The notes beneath the pieces were generated by a model. It had not been told where the DNA came from. It did no database searches and saw only the letters and a list, made by a program, of their open reading frames with translations. From Nitrososphaerota archaeon (GTDB lineage: Archaea > Thermoproteota > Nitrososphaeria > Nitrososphaerales > JACQRY01): DNA of 5,772 nt. Positions 5,001 to 5,772 of this stretch are shown piece by piece. Within the stretch, counting starts at the first letter, position 1; each line of letters opens with the position of its first letter. The stretch lies in contig JACQRY010000001.1 of the NCBI GenBank assembly GCA_016206275.1, positions 1 to 5,772 of the forward strand, read 5' to 3'. Both the position numbers and the translations under genes were made by a program.

Positions 5001-5772
5001 TTGGACCCCGAAAAAATACGGCTCGAAGTAGAAGAAAACTGGGGTGACTGTTGCGTAGCAACTGGAGGCACCCTGCACGAGATACTTGGGGCAAAAGCCT
5101 ACACCAACCCTATAGCTAGGAGATCTGCAGGTCACTCAAATGCCATCTTAAGGATGAGGGCCAAGTATGAAGATTATCCTGAGCTGATAGACAAGGCGAA
5201 CAAGCTCTTCGCCCAACACAAACTTGCATATGCTTGGTATGAGTCACCTACCCCTAACGAGAAAGCTGTTGAAGAAGTATTCCTTTCCAGAGGCTTGAGC
5301 TCCTCAGGGGAACAGACGTATATGATATGGGAAGGAAAAGCACCCCAGAAAGACAGGCCTAAAGTGGAAACAAGAATTGCAGACGCGTCAACAGTGAAAG
5401 CATGGGCCGATGTTATCTACACTTCCTTCGGCTGGCCTGAGGATACGAAGCCGGGTTGGACCGAGTGCATGGTAAATGCCGTCAAGAAAAGTGATTCTGT
5501 TAGACCAATACAGGCCCACGTGGACGGTAAGCCCGCTGGTGGTCTCCTACTATACTCCAACCATAAAGCTGGAGGCATATTTGAAGTCGGCACACATCCC
5601 GACTTCCGAGGCCGTGGAGTGGCTGCTGCAAGCGTCCTGAGAGCAGTGGAAGAATCGAAGAACCGTGGCGATCGAATGCTATGGCTTAGAACTACTCGAG
5701 GGTATGCGGAGCAGATGTACAAGAAGCTGGGACTGATAACAGTCTACCGCGGTGTGTCCTACAGATATAGTC
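5001..5772 (+). CDS. GNAT-family N-acetyltransferase (3'-truncated)
   Basis: The frame is open from the amidase stop to the right edge, and TTG 5001 is its first plausible start, giving 257 residues without a stop. The C-terminal part (about 122-257) is a GNAT domain that moves an acetyl group from acetyl-CoA to an amine. Motif A is present as VGTHPDFRGRGVAAASVLRA (196-215), with the pyrophosphate-binding R-x-x-G-x-A at 203-208. Motif B is YAEQMYKKLGL (235-245), with Tyr240 in the usual general-acid position. The N-terminal part (about 1-120) lacks an R-x-x-G-x-G/A loop, but its AWYESPTPNEKAVEEVFLSRG stretch, followed by a mostly hydrophobic strand near YMIWE (107-111), resembles the degenerate first domain of two-domain GNATs. 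Only the last few residues should be missing. The acetyl acceptor is unknown; no neighbour points to it. An alternative start is ATG 5154, which would remove much of the first domain. Confidence 0.88.
   Translation, partial: MDPEKIRLEVEENWGDCCVATGGTLHEILGAKAYTNPIARRSAGHSNAILRMRAKYEDYPELIDKANKLFAQHKLAYAWYESPTPNEKAVEEVFLSRGLSSSGEQTYMIWEGKAPQKDRPKVETRIADASTVKAWADVIYTSFGWPEDTKPGWTECMVNAVKKSDSVRPIQAHVDGKPAGGLLLYSNHKAGGIFEVGTHPDFRGRGVAAASVLRAVEESKNRGDRMLWLRTTRGYAEQMYKKLGLITVYRGVSYRYS

Noticed and set aside
4894..5094. Minus-strand open frame across the amidase end and the GNAT start
   Set aside because: Its translation has no recognisable motif, it lies opposite two real coding frames, and it has no promoter-like or ribosome-binding signal.
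5417..5722. Minus-strand open frame of 101 codons
   Set aside because: It lies opposite the conserved GNAT domain, including motif A, and is explained as a shadow of that frame.

Overview
The window looks like chromosomal DNA from an archaeon, probably a mesophilic or uncultured lineage of the Bathyarchaeia / Thermoproteota type. Evidence: all genes lie on the + strand and are tightly packed. TTG and GTG starts are frequent, AGA/AGG and ATA codons are common, and two promoters have an A/T-rich TATA-like box about 27-30 bases before the start codon with no useful Shine-Dalgarno site, which suggests leaderless mRNAs. Assignment below domain level is a guess. There is no sign of a phage, insertion sequence, CRISPR array, tRNA or rRNA.

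Layout. (1) 3-383 is the 3' two-thirds of ubiX (flavin prenyltransferase), cut by the window's left edge. (2) A 145-base gap carries a TATA-like promoter. After it come a small four-cysteine zinc-ribbon protein (529-726), a DrrA-type ABC ATPase (756-1688) and two paralogous six-helix ABC-2 permeases (1714-2505 and 2502-3248). The gaps in this run are 29 and 25 bases, then a 4-base overlap, so the four probably form one operon encoding a heteromeric ABC-2 exporter. (3) A 67-base gap leads to a short GatC-like protein (3316-3507), coupled by another 4-base TTGA overlap to an amidase-signature hydrolase (3504-4928). (4) After a second TATA-like site, a GNAT-family acetyltransferase starts at TTG 5001 and runs off the right edge.

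How the genes may work together. The ATPase and the two permeases should form one membrane exporter of unknown substrate. The GatC-like protein and the amidase look like a two-subunit hydrolase. No gatB is visible, the GatC-like protein lacks the usual C-terminal arm, and an Asp that GatA uses to bind glutamine appears to be Ala. The pair therefore looks more like an AtzG/AtzE-type amidase with its small stabilising subunit than a tRNA amidotransferase. UbiX and the GNAT show no clear functional link to their neighbours.

Most worth a second look: the GatC-like/amidase pair, and the ABC ATPase in which the H-loop histidine is replaced by asparagine. I see no convincing wholly new system; these are variants of known families.
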